From assembly GCA_964452085.1 (NCBI GenBank), contig CAYVKL010000004.1, positions 62,001 through 126,000 on the forward strand: DNA of 64,000 nucleotides, read 5' to 3'. The notes below the pieces were generated by a model that saw nothing but the letters and a program-made list of their open reading frames with translations, ran no database searches and was not told where the DNA came from. This document shows, one piece after another, positions 55,982 through 64,000 of the stretch; position 1 is the first letter of the stretch; every line of letters starts with the position of its first letter. Made by a program: the position numbers and the translations under genes. This DNA comes from Methanobacterium sp964452085 (GTDB lineage: Archaea > Methanobacteriota > Methanobacteria > Methanobacteriales > Methanobacteriaceae).

Positions 55982-58060
55982 ATGGTTTTATCTGATCTAC
56001 AAATTAGCAAAAGCTATGAATCTGATTCGGACGATATTTTAAATGAATTTTATTTACCGGTTTTATCAAATTCAGTTGAATATCAAAGATCAGCTGGTTT
56101 TTTTTCTTCTAGTAGTCTTGCAGTAGCAGCCAAAGGCATTTCATCATTTATATCGAATGGTGGTCGAATGAAACTGCTTTGTGGTGCTAAACTACAAAAA
56201 AATGATATTGAAATTATTTTAAAGGCCATCAAAACTCCTGAAGAAGTAATAGAAGAATCAATGATTAATGATCTGGAAAATATTGAAGATAACTTAATAA
56301 AAAATCATGTTCAAGCTTTAGGTTGGATGGTTGCTAACAATTTGTTAGAAATTAGAATTGCAATATTATTAGATGATGATGGAATTCCTCTTTCTCAAGA
56401 AAACGGGATGTTACATCAAAAAATAGGTATTTTAAAAGACTCTGAGAATAATTTAATTTCATTTAGTGGTTCTAATAATGAAACTGCAACAGGGTGGGTT
56501 TCTAACATTGAAGAGTTTAAAGTATTTCGTAGCTGGGAAATGAATGAAAAAGAGTACTTAGACGCTGATTTAAAAAAATTTGAGAAATATTGGAATGGGA
56601 CCCCCCATAAAATGAGAATCATTGATATCCCTACAGGCGCTAAAGAAAAATTAATTCAAATCGCTCCTAAGGATATTCAAGATTTAAATAGAGGTGAGAG
56701 AAAGCAAAAAGAGGATAAAATTGAATTGTGGGATTATCAAAAACAAGCTATAGATAATTGGATCAAAAATGGACGTAAAGGCATTTTTGAAATGGCAACT
56801 GGAACTGGAAAAACCTTCACTGCATTAGGCTGTATTCAAGATACACTCAAAAATTTTAAAGATACCATTCTTATCGTTGCTTGCCCCTCACAGCATCTGG
56901 TTAAACAATGGAAAAACCAGCTAAAAAGATTTGGATTGAATTTAGATGAAATTATAATAGCTGATAGTTCAAATATTGAATGGAAAAATCAGTTAACTGA
57001 TTCATTAATCGACTTATCTTTGAATTATATTAACAGCTTGGCTGTATTAACTACCCATAGAACATTATCTTCTAAAAATTTTAGATTAATTATGGAAAAT
57101 AATAATTCTGATTCTATTTTGTTGGTTGCTGACGAAGTACATGGTTTGGGTGCTGAGATCAGTTCAGAAGGTTTGCAGGAAAAATTTAATTTCCGCCTAG
57201 GTCTAAGTGCAACACCGGAAAGATGGTTTGATGAGTGGGGTACAGAAAAGATAACTGAATATTTTGGTGGAGTAATATATGAATTTAGTTTAGAAAAAGC
57301 TATTAATACCATTAATCCAGCAACTGGAGATAATTATTTAACCCAATTCAAGTATCTGCCTAAATTTGTTTCATTAAATGAAGAAGAACTGGATGATTAC
57401 ATAGATATATCTAAAAAAATTGCTAAACAATATCATTTATCTAAAGAAAATAATAATGACCAAATTTTCAAAAAGTTGTTATTTGCCCGTTCTAACATTA
57501 TTAAAAATGCAGAGAATAAATTAAAAGTTTTTATAGAGATACTAGCTGAAATAGGGGAAGATATTAAAGGAACAATAGTTTATTGTAGTGCTCAACAAAT
57601 TGATGAAGTCATGGATATAATTAATCAAAAGAGGATAAAAGTTCATCGTTTTACAATGAAAGAAAGTGCACGATCTAATAAAAAATTTAGTAATGTTTCA
57701 GAAAGGGAATTTATCCTTAAAAGATTTGAAGATGATTTTTACAAAATTTTAGTTGCAATGAAATGTTTGGATGAAGGAGTAGATATTCCTCCGGCTTATA
57801 TTGGCATACTTTTGGCTAGTAGTGGTAATCCGCGAGAATATATTCAGAGGATAGGGCGGTTAATCAGACGATATCCTGATAAAAATGAGGCAATTATATA
57901 CGATATCGTTGTAATCCCTTCATTGAAAAATTTGCCTAAAGATATTCGTGAAATTGAACGAAAAATATTTGAAAACGAAATAGAAAGATGTGAAGAGATT
58001 GCTAAAGCTGCAAGTAACAGCGCAGAAGCATTGAGCTTATTGTATGATATAAAAAAATGA
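55982..58060 (+). CDS. PLD-nuclease/SF2-helicase fusion
   Basis: A 692-aa protein. The N-terminal PLD-like domain has H145-x-K147 (MLHQKIGIL) and SGSNNETATGW. The SF2 helicase has ATGTGKT (272-278), DEVH (384-387), SAT (409-411) and QRIGRLIRR in the C-terminal lobe, close to the XPB/RAD25-type restriction helicases. First gene of a four-gene same-strand set with a short RBS (GGGGAG). Such fusions occur in defence islands; the combination with the genes that follow matches none I can name. Confidence 0.85.
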   Translation: MVLSDLQISKSYESDSDDILNEFYLPVLSNSVEYQRSAGFFSSSSLAVAAKGISSFISNGGRMKLLCGAKLQKNDIEIILKAIKTPEEVIEESMINDLENIEDNLIKNHVQALGWMVANNLLEIRIAILLDDDGIPLSQENGMLHQKIGILKDSENNLISFSGSNNETATGWVSNIEEFKVFRSWEMNEKEYLDADLKKFEKYWNGTPHKMRIIDIPTGAKEKLIQIAPKDIQDLNRGERKQKEDKIELWDYQKQAIDNWIKNGRKGIFEMATGTGKTFTALGCIQDTLKNFKDTILIVACPSQHLVKQWKNQLKRFGLNLDEIIIADSSNIEWKNQLTDSLIDLSLNYINSLAVLTTHRTLSSKNFRLIMENNNSDSILLVADEVHGLGAEISSEGLQEKFNFRLGLSATPERWFDEWGTEKITEYFGGVIYEFSLEKAINTINPATGDNYLTQFKYLPKFVSLNEEELDDYIDISKKIAKQYHLSKENNNDQIFKKLLFARSNIIKNAENKLKVFIEILAEIGEDIKGTIVYCSAQQIDEVMDIINQKRIKVHRFTMKESARSNKKFSNVSEREFILKRFEDDFYKILVAMKCLDEGVDIPPAYIGILLASSGNPREYIQRIGRLIRRYPDKNEAIIYDIVVIPSLKNLPKDIREIERKIFENEIERCEEIAKAASNSAEALSLLYDIKK

Positions 58061-58075
58061 GATAGGGGTTTTATT

Positions 58076-58264
58076 ATGGATGTAAATGCTATAAAAAATA
58101 TTAAAAAAAGTGTGGAGAAATCAAGTAATAAAGACGAATTGATAGCTGAATTTCTATATGAAATGATAGAAAAAGAAGAAAAAGGGATATTTGGATTTAG
58201 AAATGTGTATATGAAAAAAATCGAAGAATTTTCTCAAAAATGGGATGATGATAATGCGGTTTGA
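58076..58264 (+). CDS. 62-aa acidic helical protein of the defence operon
   Basis: Begins MDVNAIKNIKKSVEKSSNKDEL, then AEFLYEMIEKEEKGIFGF and EFSQKWDDDN. It overlaps the next gene by 20 bases and starts 15 bases after the helicase. No family recognised. Its conserved place inside an operon suggests a small adaptor for the ATPase (inference). Confidence 0.65.
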   Translation: MDVNAIKNIKKSVEKSSNKDELIAEFLYEMIEKEEKGIFGFRNVYMKKIEEFSQKWDDDNAV

Positions 58265-60200
58265 AAAAATTGTATTGAAGAATTATCGTCAATTTAAAGA
58301 TACAAAAATTTTATTTAAAGAGAATATTTCCCAGGATTTAAATTTTTTAATAGGAAAAAATGGAACAGGTAAAACTAACTTATTGAATGCCATCAATTGG
58401 TGTTTGTATGGGAAAGAACCGCATCTATCTAAAACATCACAGCAATTGCCCAGATTTAATTTAATCAATGTTAAAAATAATTCTGTAGATGTTATAGTAC
58501 AATTATCTGTTTTGATTGAAAATAGAGATAATGTTATTTTTACTCGAAAAGAATCATATAGACTTAATAAAAATAATCAACCTGTACTTCAAGGAGAAAA
58601 TTTTGAAGTTGAATACACAGATTCTTTAGGAAATAGAAAGACATATATTGAAGATGAGGCTATTAAACAAGTTAATCGTTTTGTACCACTTAATATTAGG
58701 GAATATTTCTTTTTTGATGGTGAAATGCTTGATAATTACTTTAAAGCAAAAAGTAAGCATATTAAAGAGGCTACTCTTGAAATATCACGTATAGATATTC
58801 TTTCTAAGATAGAAAGACACTTGAATAGTATAGTCAAAGATTTGTCAAAACAAGCCGGCGATAAAAATCCTGAAGTTGAAAAAACTAGGCTAAAAATTGA
58901 AGAAAATAAACAAAAAATAGAGAAAAATAGAGAGTCACTACTACAACTTCAAAGTCAGATTGAACTTGCTGAAGCAAAAATCGAGAAAATCGTACAAGAA
59001 TTAATGGGGACCCCAGATATAGAATCACAAGAAAACAAGCGTCAAAAATTAATTAATAAAATAGGAGAACAAGAAAACGATTTAAAAGATTATCTGAAGT
59101 CTAAAGATGATATATTATTCGACTATGGTAAAATTATAATGTTATGGGATGCAATTCAGAATTCAATATCAATTATCAATAAAGGGAGAAAAGAAAAGAA
59201 GGTTCCTCCGCCAATCGAAATAGAAGTAATTGAAGATTCAATCAATAATGAAGAATGTGAAATTTGTGGTAGAACATTGGATGTACCTTCAAAAGAATAT
59301 TTGGAAGATTTGGTTCAAAAAATTAATTTTGCTTCAGATATTGGAGATCAATTAAAGGAGATGACTATACCCCTTAAGAACTTTAATTCCAAGATAAATA
59401 ATTTTGAAAAAGATATCTCACGTATTAATAAGTCAATTAAGGATACTGAAAATAATTTAAAGGAAAATAATTTAGAACTTGATGAAATAAATAAATTTAT
59501 GGATAAATTTGATGTAAAAAGAATAGGAGACCTCAATAAACAACGGAAAAACTATGAAATCAGTGTCAAAAATAATGGAATTAAAATGGGGTCTTTAAAT
59601 AACGAGCTAGAATTATTAGAAAAAATGAAAAAACAATTAAATCAAGATTTAAGTGATCAACTCGATGAAGAAATAGCTCTAGAAGGATTAAAAAGAAAGT
59701 ATAATTTTGCTTCAAAAGCTTTAAATGTAGCAGTAAGTGCTAAAGGCAATATAATAGAAGAAACTCGTATAAGAATTGAATCTAAAACTAAAGAATTTTT
59801 CTTTAATTTGCTGTGGAAAAAGGAAACTTTCAATGATGTTCTAATTGATGATTCATATAACATTAATCTGATTCATCACTTAGGATATGAATGTTTAGGT
59901 TCAGTTAGTGCTGCTGAAAGAGAATTACTTGCATTATCATTTACTTTAGCGTTACATGAAATATCTGGTTTTGATTCGCCAATTATCATTGACACCCCAG
60001 TTGCAAGGGTTTCAGATGAACATCGTGAAAACTTTGGAAAAATATTTGAGGAGATTAGTAAAAGAAAACAAATAATATTGTTGTTTACTCCAGCAGAATA
60101 TTCCAAAGAAATTAGAAACCTATTTGAAGATAAAACGGAGAATAAATTTGTAATTCAAATGGCTGATGATGAGAGCGAAGTAAAAATAGAGGGGATGTAA
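58245..60200 (+). CDS. DndD/SMC-like ATPase
   Basis: Up to 651 aa (starts at 58245, 58248 or 58254 are possible; MRFEKIVLKNYRQF at 58254 is the typical beginning). Walker A GKNGTGKT (37-44), FFFDGEMLDNYF (155-166, the DndD/RecF-like block), a long coiled coil (about 185-550) with the zinc-hook motif CEIC (338-341), the signature SAAERELLALSFTLAL and Walker B SPIIIDTPVARV. This is the layout of DndD, the ATPase of DNA phosphorothioation, but dndBCE genes are absent, so it has been recruited to another system. Confidence 0.85.
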   Translation: MMIMRFEKIVLKNYRQFKDTKILFKENISQDLNFLIGKNGTGKTNLLNAINWCLYGKEPHLSKTSQQLPRFNLINVKNNSVDVIVQLSVLIENRDNVIFTRKESYRLNKNNQPVLQGENFEVEYTDSLGNRKTYIEDEAIKQVNRFVPLNIREYFFFDGEMLDNYFKAKSKHIKEATLEISRIDILSKIERHLNSIVKDLSKQAGDKNPEVEKTRLKIEENKQKIEKNRESLLQLQSQIELAEAKIEKIVQELMGTPDIESQENKRQKLINKIGEQENDLKDYLKSKDDILFDYGKIIMLWDAIQNSISIINKGRKEKKVPPPIEIEVIEDSINNEECEICGRTLDVPSKEYLEDLVQKINFASDIGDQLKEMTIPLKNFNSKINNFEKDISRINKSIKDTENNLKENNLELDEINKFMDKFDVKRIGDLNKQRKNYEISVKNNGIKMGSLNNELELLEKMKKQLNQDLSDQLDEEIALEGLKRKYNFASKALNVAVSAKGNIIEETRIRIESKTKEFFFNLLWKKETFNDVLIDDSYNINLIHHLGYECLGSVSAAERELLALSFTLALHEISGFDSPIIIDTPVARVSDEHRENFGKIFEEISKRKQIILLFTPAEYSKEIRNLFEDKTENKFVIQMADDESEVKIEGM

Positions 60201-61145
60201 ATGGAAGACGAACCCCAATTGATATATGTTGAGAAAGGATCCAAAGACTTATTTAATAATATTGAACTCTTTAAACATGAAGAAGAAGGTAAAATAAAGG
60301 ACCAATTCATAAAAAAGGATCAATTTATATATGCTATGGCAGTGGGTTTCAAAAATAATAAGAAAAAAAAATTACAAAAGAAAGATTGGTTTTTCAGAAC
60401 TTCTAATTTAAAAAAAGAAGATAGGGTTCTTATTGATGCTGTAGCTTTATCATATAAAAAAGATCCTGAAATCCTCCTTAACAAAAAAGATGTATACAGT
60501 ATAGCACAGGAATATGCTAAAGGAGGAATAGAATTTCTGAACGAACAAATTGAATATATGCCATTTGGGTCTTTCAGTAAAAAGCTAGAACAGAATATTT
60601 TTAACGAGATTTCAGAAATAATAACTAAAAAACAAAGTTCAAAAAGAGAATCTGCAAAAAATACCTTAACAAAAATAATTTCACAAGGAGAAAGTAATAA
60701 ATTAGAGTTTAAATCATCATTACGTTGGGATTTAAAGCAAAAACAACCAAATAATCAACTAGAAAAAGTTGTTGCTAAAACAATTGTTGGATTTTTAAAT
60801 GCAGAAGGTGGTACTCTACTAATTGGTGTAAAAGATGATGGAACTATTTTAGGCATCGAAAATGATATAAAAATTGCTCCAAAAAAGGATCGAGATGGCT
60901 TCGAGCAAAGATTAATTCAAGTAATTGAAAAATATATTGGAATAGAACATTTTGATTATATAAAAATAGACTATTTACCTTCTCAAGAAAAAAATGTTTG
61001 TCGTATCAAAGTTGAGCCAAGTAATCAGCCCATATACCTAAAGGATAAAACTAAAGAATTCTATGTGAGAATCGGCAATACTACAAGACCACTTGATATT
61101 GAACAAGCTAATAACTACACAACTAAACATTGGCCCAAAAACTAA
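60201..61145 (+). CDS. AlbA_2 (Schlafen-type) domain protein
   Basis: A 314-aa protein whose ATG directly follows the ATPase stop. The C-terminal half (about 165-290) is an AlbA_2 domain: GESNKLEFKSSLRWDL, FLNAEGGTLLIGVKDDGTILGIE, FYVRIGNTTRPL. This is the nucleic-acid-binding/RNase-like core of Schlafen proteins. The N-terminal half (about 1-155), rich in Lys, is unfamiliar and may contact the ATPase. Last gene of the operon. Confidence 0.8.
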   Translation: MEDEPQLIYVEKGSKDLFNNIELFKHEEEGKIKDQFIKKDQFIYAMAVGFKNNKKKKLQKKDWFFRTSNLKKEDRVLIDAVALSYKKDPEILLNKKDVYSIAQEYAKGGIEFLNEQIEYMPFGSFSKKLEQNIFNEISEIITKKQSSKRESAKNTLTKIISQGESNKLEFKSSLRWDLKQKQPNNQLEKVVAKTIVGFLNAEGGTLLIGVKDDGTILGIENDIKIAPKKDRDGFEQRLIQVIEKYIGIEHFDYIKIDYLPSQEKNVCRIKVEPSNQPIYLKDKTKEFYVRIGNTTRPLDIEQANNYTTKHWPKN

Positions 61146-61182
61146 TCTGTAAATAAAAAAAGGATATTTGGAGGGAAACTAT

Positions 61183-61322
61183 TTATTTATCCATTTTATG
61201 ACGAAGAATATATTCCTTGAGAGCTTTTTGTACCCCTTCAGACCTTGAATTGTATCTTCCATCATTCAGTACTTCATCAAAATCATTTATCAGTTTTTTA
61301 GGCAACGAAATGGCTATCCCAT
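61183..61322 (-). pseudogene. ribbon-helix-helix gene with one-base frameshift at its start
   Basis: The minus strand encodes IAISLPKKLINDFDEVL and YNSRSEGVQKALKEYILRH, clearly a NikR/CopG-type ribbon-helix-helix like residues 1-45 of the 18378 protein. An ATG at 61322 with AGGAGG upstream reads ATG GGA TAG; one extra G would give MGIAISLP in frame. So the gene appears broken by one base in a G run, or is a sequencing error. Confidence 0.6.
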
Positions 61323-61341
61323 AAGATTTCCTCCTTATTAA

Positions 61342-61376
61342 TATATTATTTAATAATTTTATTATATTATTTAATA
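61342..61376. repeat. tandem 14-base direct repeat, 21-base period
   Basis: TATATTATTTAATA occurs at 61342-61355 and again at 61363-61376, two helical turns apart, immediately upstream of the ribbon-helix-helix remnant. The spacing suits a dimeric regulator binding on one DNA face, so this may be an autoregulatory operator. Confidence 0.45.
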
Positions 61377-61499
61377 CTACCAGTTTATTAAATATCACTT
61401 CCGATCTGTCATGAATATGTCAAGTTATTCAATGAAAAACATTGTTATAAACAATGATATTTCGAAAAGTGACAGTAATGTTAATAATAAAAACGCAAA

Positions 61500-61520
61500 T
61501 AATAAATTAATAATTTATTA
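61500..61520. promoter_or_regulatory. 21-base perfect palindrome upstream of 61568 gene
   Basis: TAATAAATTA-A-TAATTTATTA. It lies 47 bases before the ATG of the following gene, a plausible operator position. In AT-rich DNA such palindromes can arise by chance. Confidence 0.4.
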
Positions 61521-61567
61521 AGTTAAATAATCAAAATCCATATCATAGCTTAAAATAGGAGGATTGA

Positions 61568-62482
61568 ATGGTTATTATGACGAATTTATTAAATGATTTA
61601 AAGGAAATAATGATTACTAATGTTGAAAACATTGAACGGAAAACTGGAATTACTATTCTAATAGATAAAAATGATCCTGATAAACTTTTAAAGGATTACT
61701 TAACTTTAATGTTAAAACTGATAGTATCTATGATACCTCGAACTGTTTTAATATCCGCAGAACTTAAAGATAAAATAGATAATCAGCTAATTCCAAACGA
61801 ATTCATTCTTGTAGTAAATGAAATTAAGGAAAAATTTGAAAATGGTAAAGATCTTAATCCATTTCTAAGTAAAGATGCTTTTCAACCTAAAAAGCAAGAT
61901 GGTCTTCTTTTTGATTGGGGAATAAAACATTTACATTTATCAACTGGAATTAGTTCTCAAGGTTATCTGAACAAAAGAACAGGATATCAACTTATATTTT
62001 TTTTAAAAGATGATAAAGTATATTTTATCGATGTTTTTGAACATCCCAAAGGTGATGAATGGGCCAAAGATGATTTTATAAAAATTTTAGAAAAAAACTG
62101 GCAATCATTATTAAATGATAGTCGTATGTCTTATTTTAGTAAAACTACCCCAATGACTCAAAAAGACAGATATGACGCTAGGAATGGAGGATTATTAATT
62201 TTTGCTGAAGCCAATGGGTCTGTTTATTCCCCACCCGGGGGTGGAATAGCAAGTGATAAATCTAGTGTAGAATCTACAAATCAAAAAATCAAAATATTAA
62301 CATTAATTGGAGATAGTGCTACAATAGAAACTAAAATAAAAGAAGAGATTACTAATGAGAATAAGGCAATACCCTCCACATTAACCTTAGAACTAATATT
62401 ATCAGATTCCATGATAAGTATTTTGGAAAAAAATACAGGAGTTATTTTAAAATCTAATATTGGATTGTTAGACTACAATTAA
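61568..62482 (+). CDS. uncharacterised 304-aa protein next to the defence island
   Basis: Good RBS (AGGAGG, five bases before the ATG). The N-terminal third is helical; the middle has FDWGIKHLHLSTGISSQGY, then YQLIFFLKDDKVYFIDVFEHPKGDEWAKDDF, strands and conserved-looking His/Asp residues reminiscent of small RNase toxin folds; the C-terminal third is beta-rich with SVYSPPGGGIASDKSS. I do not recognise the family. Its position between broken regulators and the defence operon suggests a defence or toxin role, which is inference only. Confidence 0.65.
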   Translation: MVIMTNLLNDLKEIMITNVENIERKTGITILIDKNDPDKLLKDYLTLMLKLIVSMIPRTVLISAELKDKIDNQLIPNEFILVVNEIKEKFENGKDLNPFLSKDAFQPKKQDGLLFDWGIKHLHLSTGISSQGYLNKRTGYQLIFFLKDDKVYFIDVFEHPKGDEWAKDDFIKILEKNWQSLLNDSRMSYFSKTTPMTQKDRYDARNGGLLIFAEANGSVYSPPGGGIASDKSSVESTNQKIKILTLIGDSATIETKIKEEITNENKAIPSTLTLELILSDSMISILEKNTGVILKSNIGLLDYN

Positions 62483-62833
62483 TGAATAATAAGAACATTT
62501 TTATTATTTTCCACAAACTTCATCACCAATTTCTCATTGATAATTGTCTATAATTTTTTCAAATCCCTTATATTCCTTTTTATCACTTCTCCATTCAATC
62601 ATGACCCCATGAAGCAACAAATCCATATTAGTTACAATTTAGTTAAACATACACCAAAACATAAAACGATTGATAATTCAAATAGCTTGAAGAGGGGACC
62701 TCTAACATCTGCAAAATAATAATTAATGTATTCATTACATATCGATCATTGTATGAAAATTAGTATGCCAACCGAAAGAAATAGGTATTACTTCGTATTA
62801 ATTATAAATTAAATATTAAAGGAGTGATTATGT
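62483..62833. other. 351-base spacer with a short minus-strand gene remnant
   Basis: The minus strand at 62534-62626 encodes MDLLLHGVMIEWRSDKKEY and KGFEKIIDNYQ, followed after the stop by REIGDEVCGK-like sequence in a neighbouring frame: 30-40 residues that look like decayed coding sequence. There is no RBS. The rest is AT-rich, with the GGAG of the next gene at 62821-62824. Confidence 0.4.
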
Positions 62834-62967
62834 ATGAGAATAAGTATGTCATTATCAGATGAACTTGTAAAGGACTTGGATGAAGTTTTAAAAAAGAAGG
62901 ATATCAAGTAAGATCTAAAGGGATTGCTGACGCTCTAAAAGAGTATATAAGCAGGCATCGATCTTAA
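62834..62967 (+). pseudogene. ribbon-helix-helix gene, -1 frameshift at A AAA AAG
   Basis: ATG with GGAGTGA upstream. Reads MRISMSLSDELVKDLDEVLKK, then a stop at 62909. In the -1 frame the protein continues EGYQVRSKGIADALKEYI and ends SRHRS at 62967, giving a complete 45-aa ribbon-helix-helix like the N-terminus of NikR. The junction is exactly A AAA AAG (62890-62896), in the phase of a classical -1 slippery site. It is either a pseudogene that lost one A, a sequencing error, or a programmed frameshift. Confidence 0.6.
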
Positions 62968-63171
62968 TGTGATTTGAGAATAACCTCTCAAGATCAATTT
63001 TGAAATAAGAAATATACATAATGCACTAATAATGCACAAAAATGCTAAAATAAATCTTGTCCACCAAAAACAAGATTTAATCCCTAATTTTTTGAGAATT
63101 TTACTTTTAAGGCTCCAATCTGCTCAAATGTACCTACCCTATTTATATATGAGGATGTCATATGATATTGT

Positions 63172-63543
63172 ATGAAACTCACACAAATTAAAGAGGATAT
63201 AGAAAAGGAGCCGAACTTGATGTTCTATAAAAAAGATGTTCATAAATATTTTAAAGAATTGAAGAGTGAATACTTATGTGTTTATTATAATGAACCCTTA
63301 CCAGTGAAGATGCGATTGGTTGACGCTATGTATGCCATATCAGGTTTTACCAAGGCACAGTTAAATAGCTTAACCATACCTGAGCTCACTGAATTGTTGG
63401 TAAGGGAGCTGGAGTCAAAAACGTTAATAATACTCTTCAACCACTTTGAACGACTCACCGAGAGATACTTACAAATATACACTTTAAATGAAATTCCATT
63501 ATTAAAGGAGAATGATCAGTCATCTCCTCTTCTATCTTTTTAG
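63172..63543 (+). CDS. uncharacterised protein, probably truncated
   Basis: A 123-aa frame, MKLTQIKEDIEKEPNLMFYK at the start, with LTIPELTELLVRELESKTLIILFNHFERLTERYLQ, which resembles the N-terminal part of archaeal ATPase-type proteins. The last 30 residues run antisense over the end of the nuclease gene at 63455, which suggests that the true gene was cut there. A TATA-like TTTATATAT lies about 27 bases before the ATG, fitting a leaderless transcript. Confidence 0.5.
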   Translation: MKLTQIKEDIEKEPNLMFYKKDVHKYFKELKSEYLCVYYNEPLPVKMRLVDAMYAISGFTKAQLNSLTIPELTELLVRELESKTLIILFNHFERLTERYLQIYTLNEIPLLKENDQSSPLLSF

Positions 63544-64000
63544 AATCATGACAAACATCCTTAAAATCAATTATTTTTCCCAATTCCGGTGAACAAAAGG
63601 CATAATCAAACCTGAAACCATTTCCATAACTACTAAACCAAGTATAACGTTCAGAATCATCATTCTTATTTTGGGCCCATGAATCAATCCATCCCCTATC
63701 TAGAAGTTTTTCTAATTCATCTGCGCTGTATTCAGATCTATTCATTGAATCATCTTTAGTACAGCTGTTAAAATCTCCACTGATTATGCAAGGGATATCT
63801 TTATTTTCCTGGGCGAATTGGAGAATCTTCTCCCATACTGCATCCTTGAATCTTTGATCCTTACTTCCTGTAGGTACATAAACTCCTAAAATCCTTAAAT
63901 TGTAAGGGGATAATTCAATTCCTACCATTCTTCTTTCCCGTTTAATCACAGTAAAAGGATGTTTTGATGCCACTAAAACGCCCAATCTATTATCATCACT
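63455..64000 (-). CDS. endonuclease/exonuclease/phosphatase family protein (5' end outside window)
   Basis: The reading frame is open to the window edge (DDNRLGVLVASKHPF at the edge), so the N-terminus is missing. EEP-fold motifs: RILGVYVPTG, SGDFNSCTKDD (Asp/Asn pair), RFDYAFCSPEL and DHSPLIMEF (catalytic DH), as in exonuclease III/AP-endonuclease-like enzymes. It may repair DNA or hydrolyse phosphodiesters. The extra HLKCIFVSISR after DHSPLIMEF may be read-through into foreign sequence. Confidence 0.8.
   Translation of the reverse strand, partial: SDDNRLGVLVASKHPFTVIKRERRMVGIELSPYNLRILGVYVPTGSKDQRFKDAVWEKILQFAQENKDIPCIISGDFNSCTKDDSMNRSEYSADELEKLLDRGWIDSWAQNKNDDSERYTWFSSYGNGFRFDYAFCSPELGKIIDFKDVCHDSKKIEEEMTDHSPLIMEFHLKCIFVSISR

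Noticed and set aside
58245..61145. Classical Dnd phosphorothioation system
   Set aside because: Only a DndD-like ATPase is present; no cysteine desulfurase, DndB, DndC or DndE is encoded nearby.
62537..62719. 60-aa plus-strand frame MIIVYNFFKSL...
   Set aside because: No RBS, low-complexity hydrophobic start, and the opposite strand carries a more protein-like remnant.

Overview
The window looks like a chromosomal segment of a mesophilic methanogenic archaeon of the order Methanobacteriales, most likely Methanobacterium or a close relative. This is inferred from protein types, not from a marker gene: no rRNA or tRNA was found. The supporting signs are AT-rich DNA, GGTGA/GGAGG ribosome binding sites, large secreted proteins with DUF11 repeats, C1-family (papain-like) surface proteases, a peptidoglycan-binding/transglutaminase-like wall protein, chagasin-like inhibitors, DUF2085, and sensor kinases of the HisKA_2 type.

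Layout. 1-9 kb: PRC-barrel protein, a giant VWA/DUF11 surface protein, DUF1697, an MgtE-type Mg2+ transporter and a beta-helix surface protein. 9-20 kb: hydrolase, sensor kinase, response regulator with two small partner genes, flippase, amino-acid permease, a NikR-like regulator, and two chagasin-like inhibitors with the same promoter element. 19.3-22 kb: three tiny cysteine-patterned peptide genes followed by an ABC exporter, then an MFS exporter. 23-40 kb: mostly single genes (solute-binding protein, MrfA/Hrq1-like helicase with a TPR tail, DUF488, surface protease, PLD-like protein, Hsp20, wall-binding protein with a structured leader, nitroreductase, flavodoxin fusion, MFS, YbjQ). 40.5-42 kb and 47 kb: toxin-antitoxin material, including two copies of an unusual tail-to-tail antitoxin/PIN pair, the second with a broken toxin. 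42-47 kb: MFS, an HdrE/HdrD-like membrane redox pair and glutamate dehydrogenase. 47.4-51.3 kb: a secreted caspase-like protein and a second C1 surface protease.

51.7-61.1 kb is a defence island. It holds an OB-HD nuclease coupled to an Abi/UG-type reverse transcriptase, a BglII-like restriction-modification pair, and a four-gene operon (PLD-helicase, 62-aa protein, DndD/SMC-like ATPase, AlbA_2/Schlafen-domain protein). It is followed by broken ribbon-helix-helix genes, an unknown 304-aa gene and gene fragments. The window ends inside an endonuclease/exonuclease/phosphatase gene.

Best candidates for undescribed biology: (1) the cysteine-patterned peptides with a C-x(12-15)-C-x(4-6)-C-x7-C frame and their exporter, with a fourth, apparently frameshifted member 11 kb away; (2) the nuclease-RT pair; (3) the helicase/ATPase/AlbA_2 operon; (4) the convergent, overlapping antitoxin/PIN module; (5) a [LM]QxTG sorting-like motif before the C-terminal membrane anchor of four surface proteins; (6) the leader RNA at about 35.3 kb. 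Functions are family-level readings by eye; no database search was possible.
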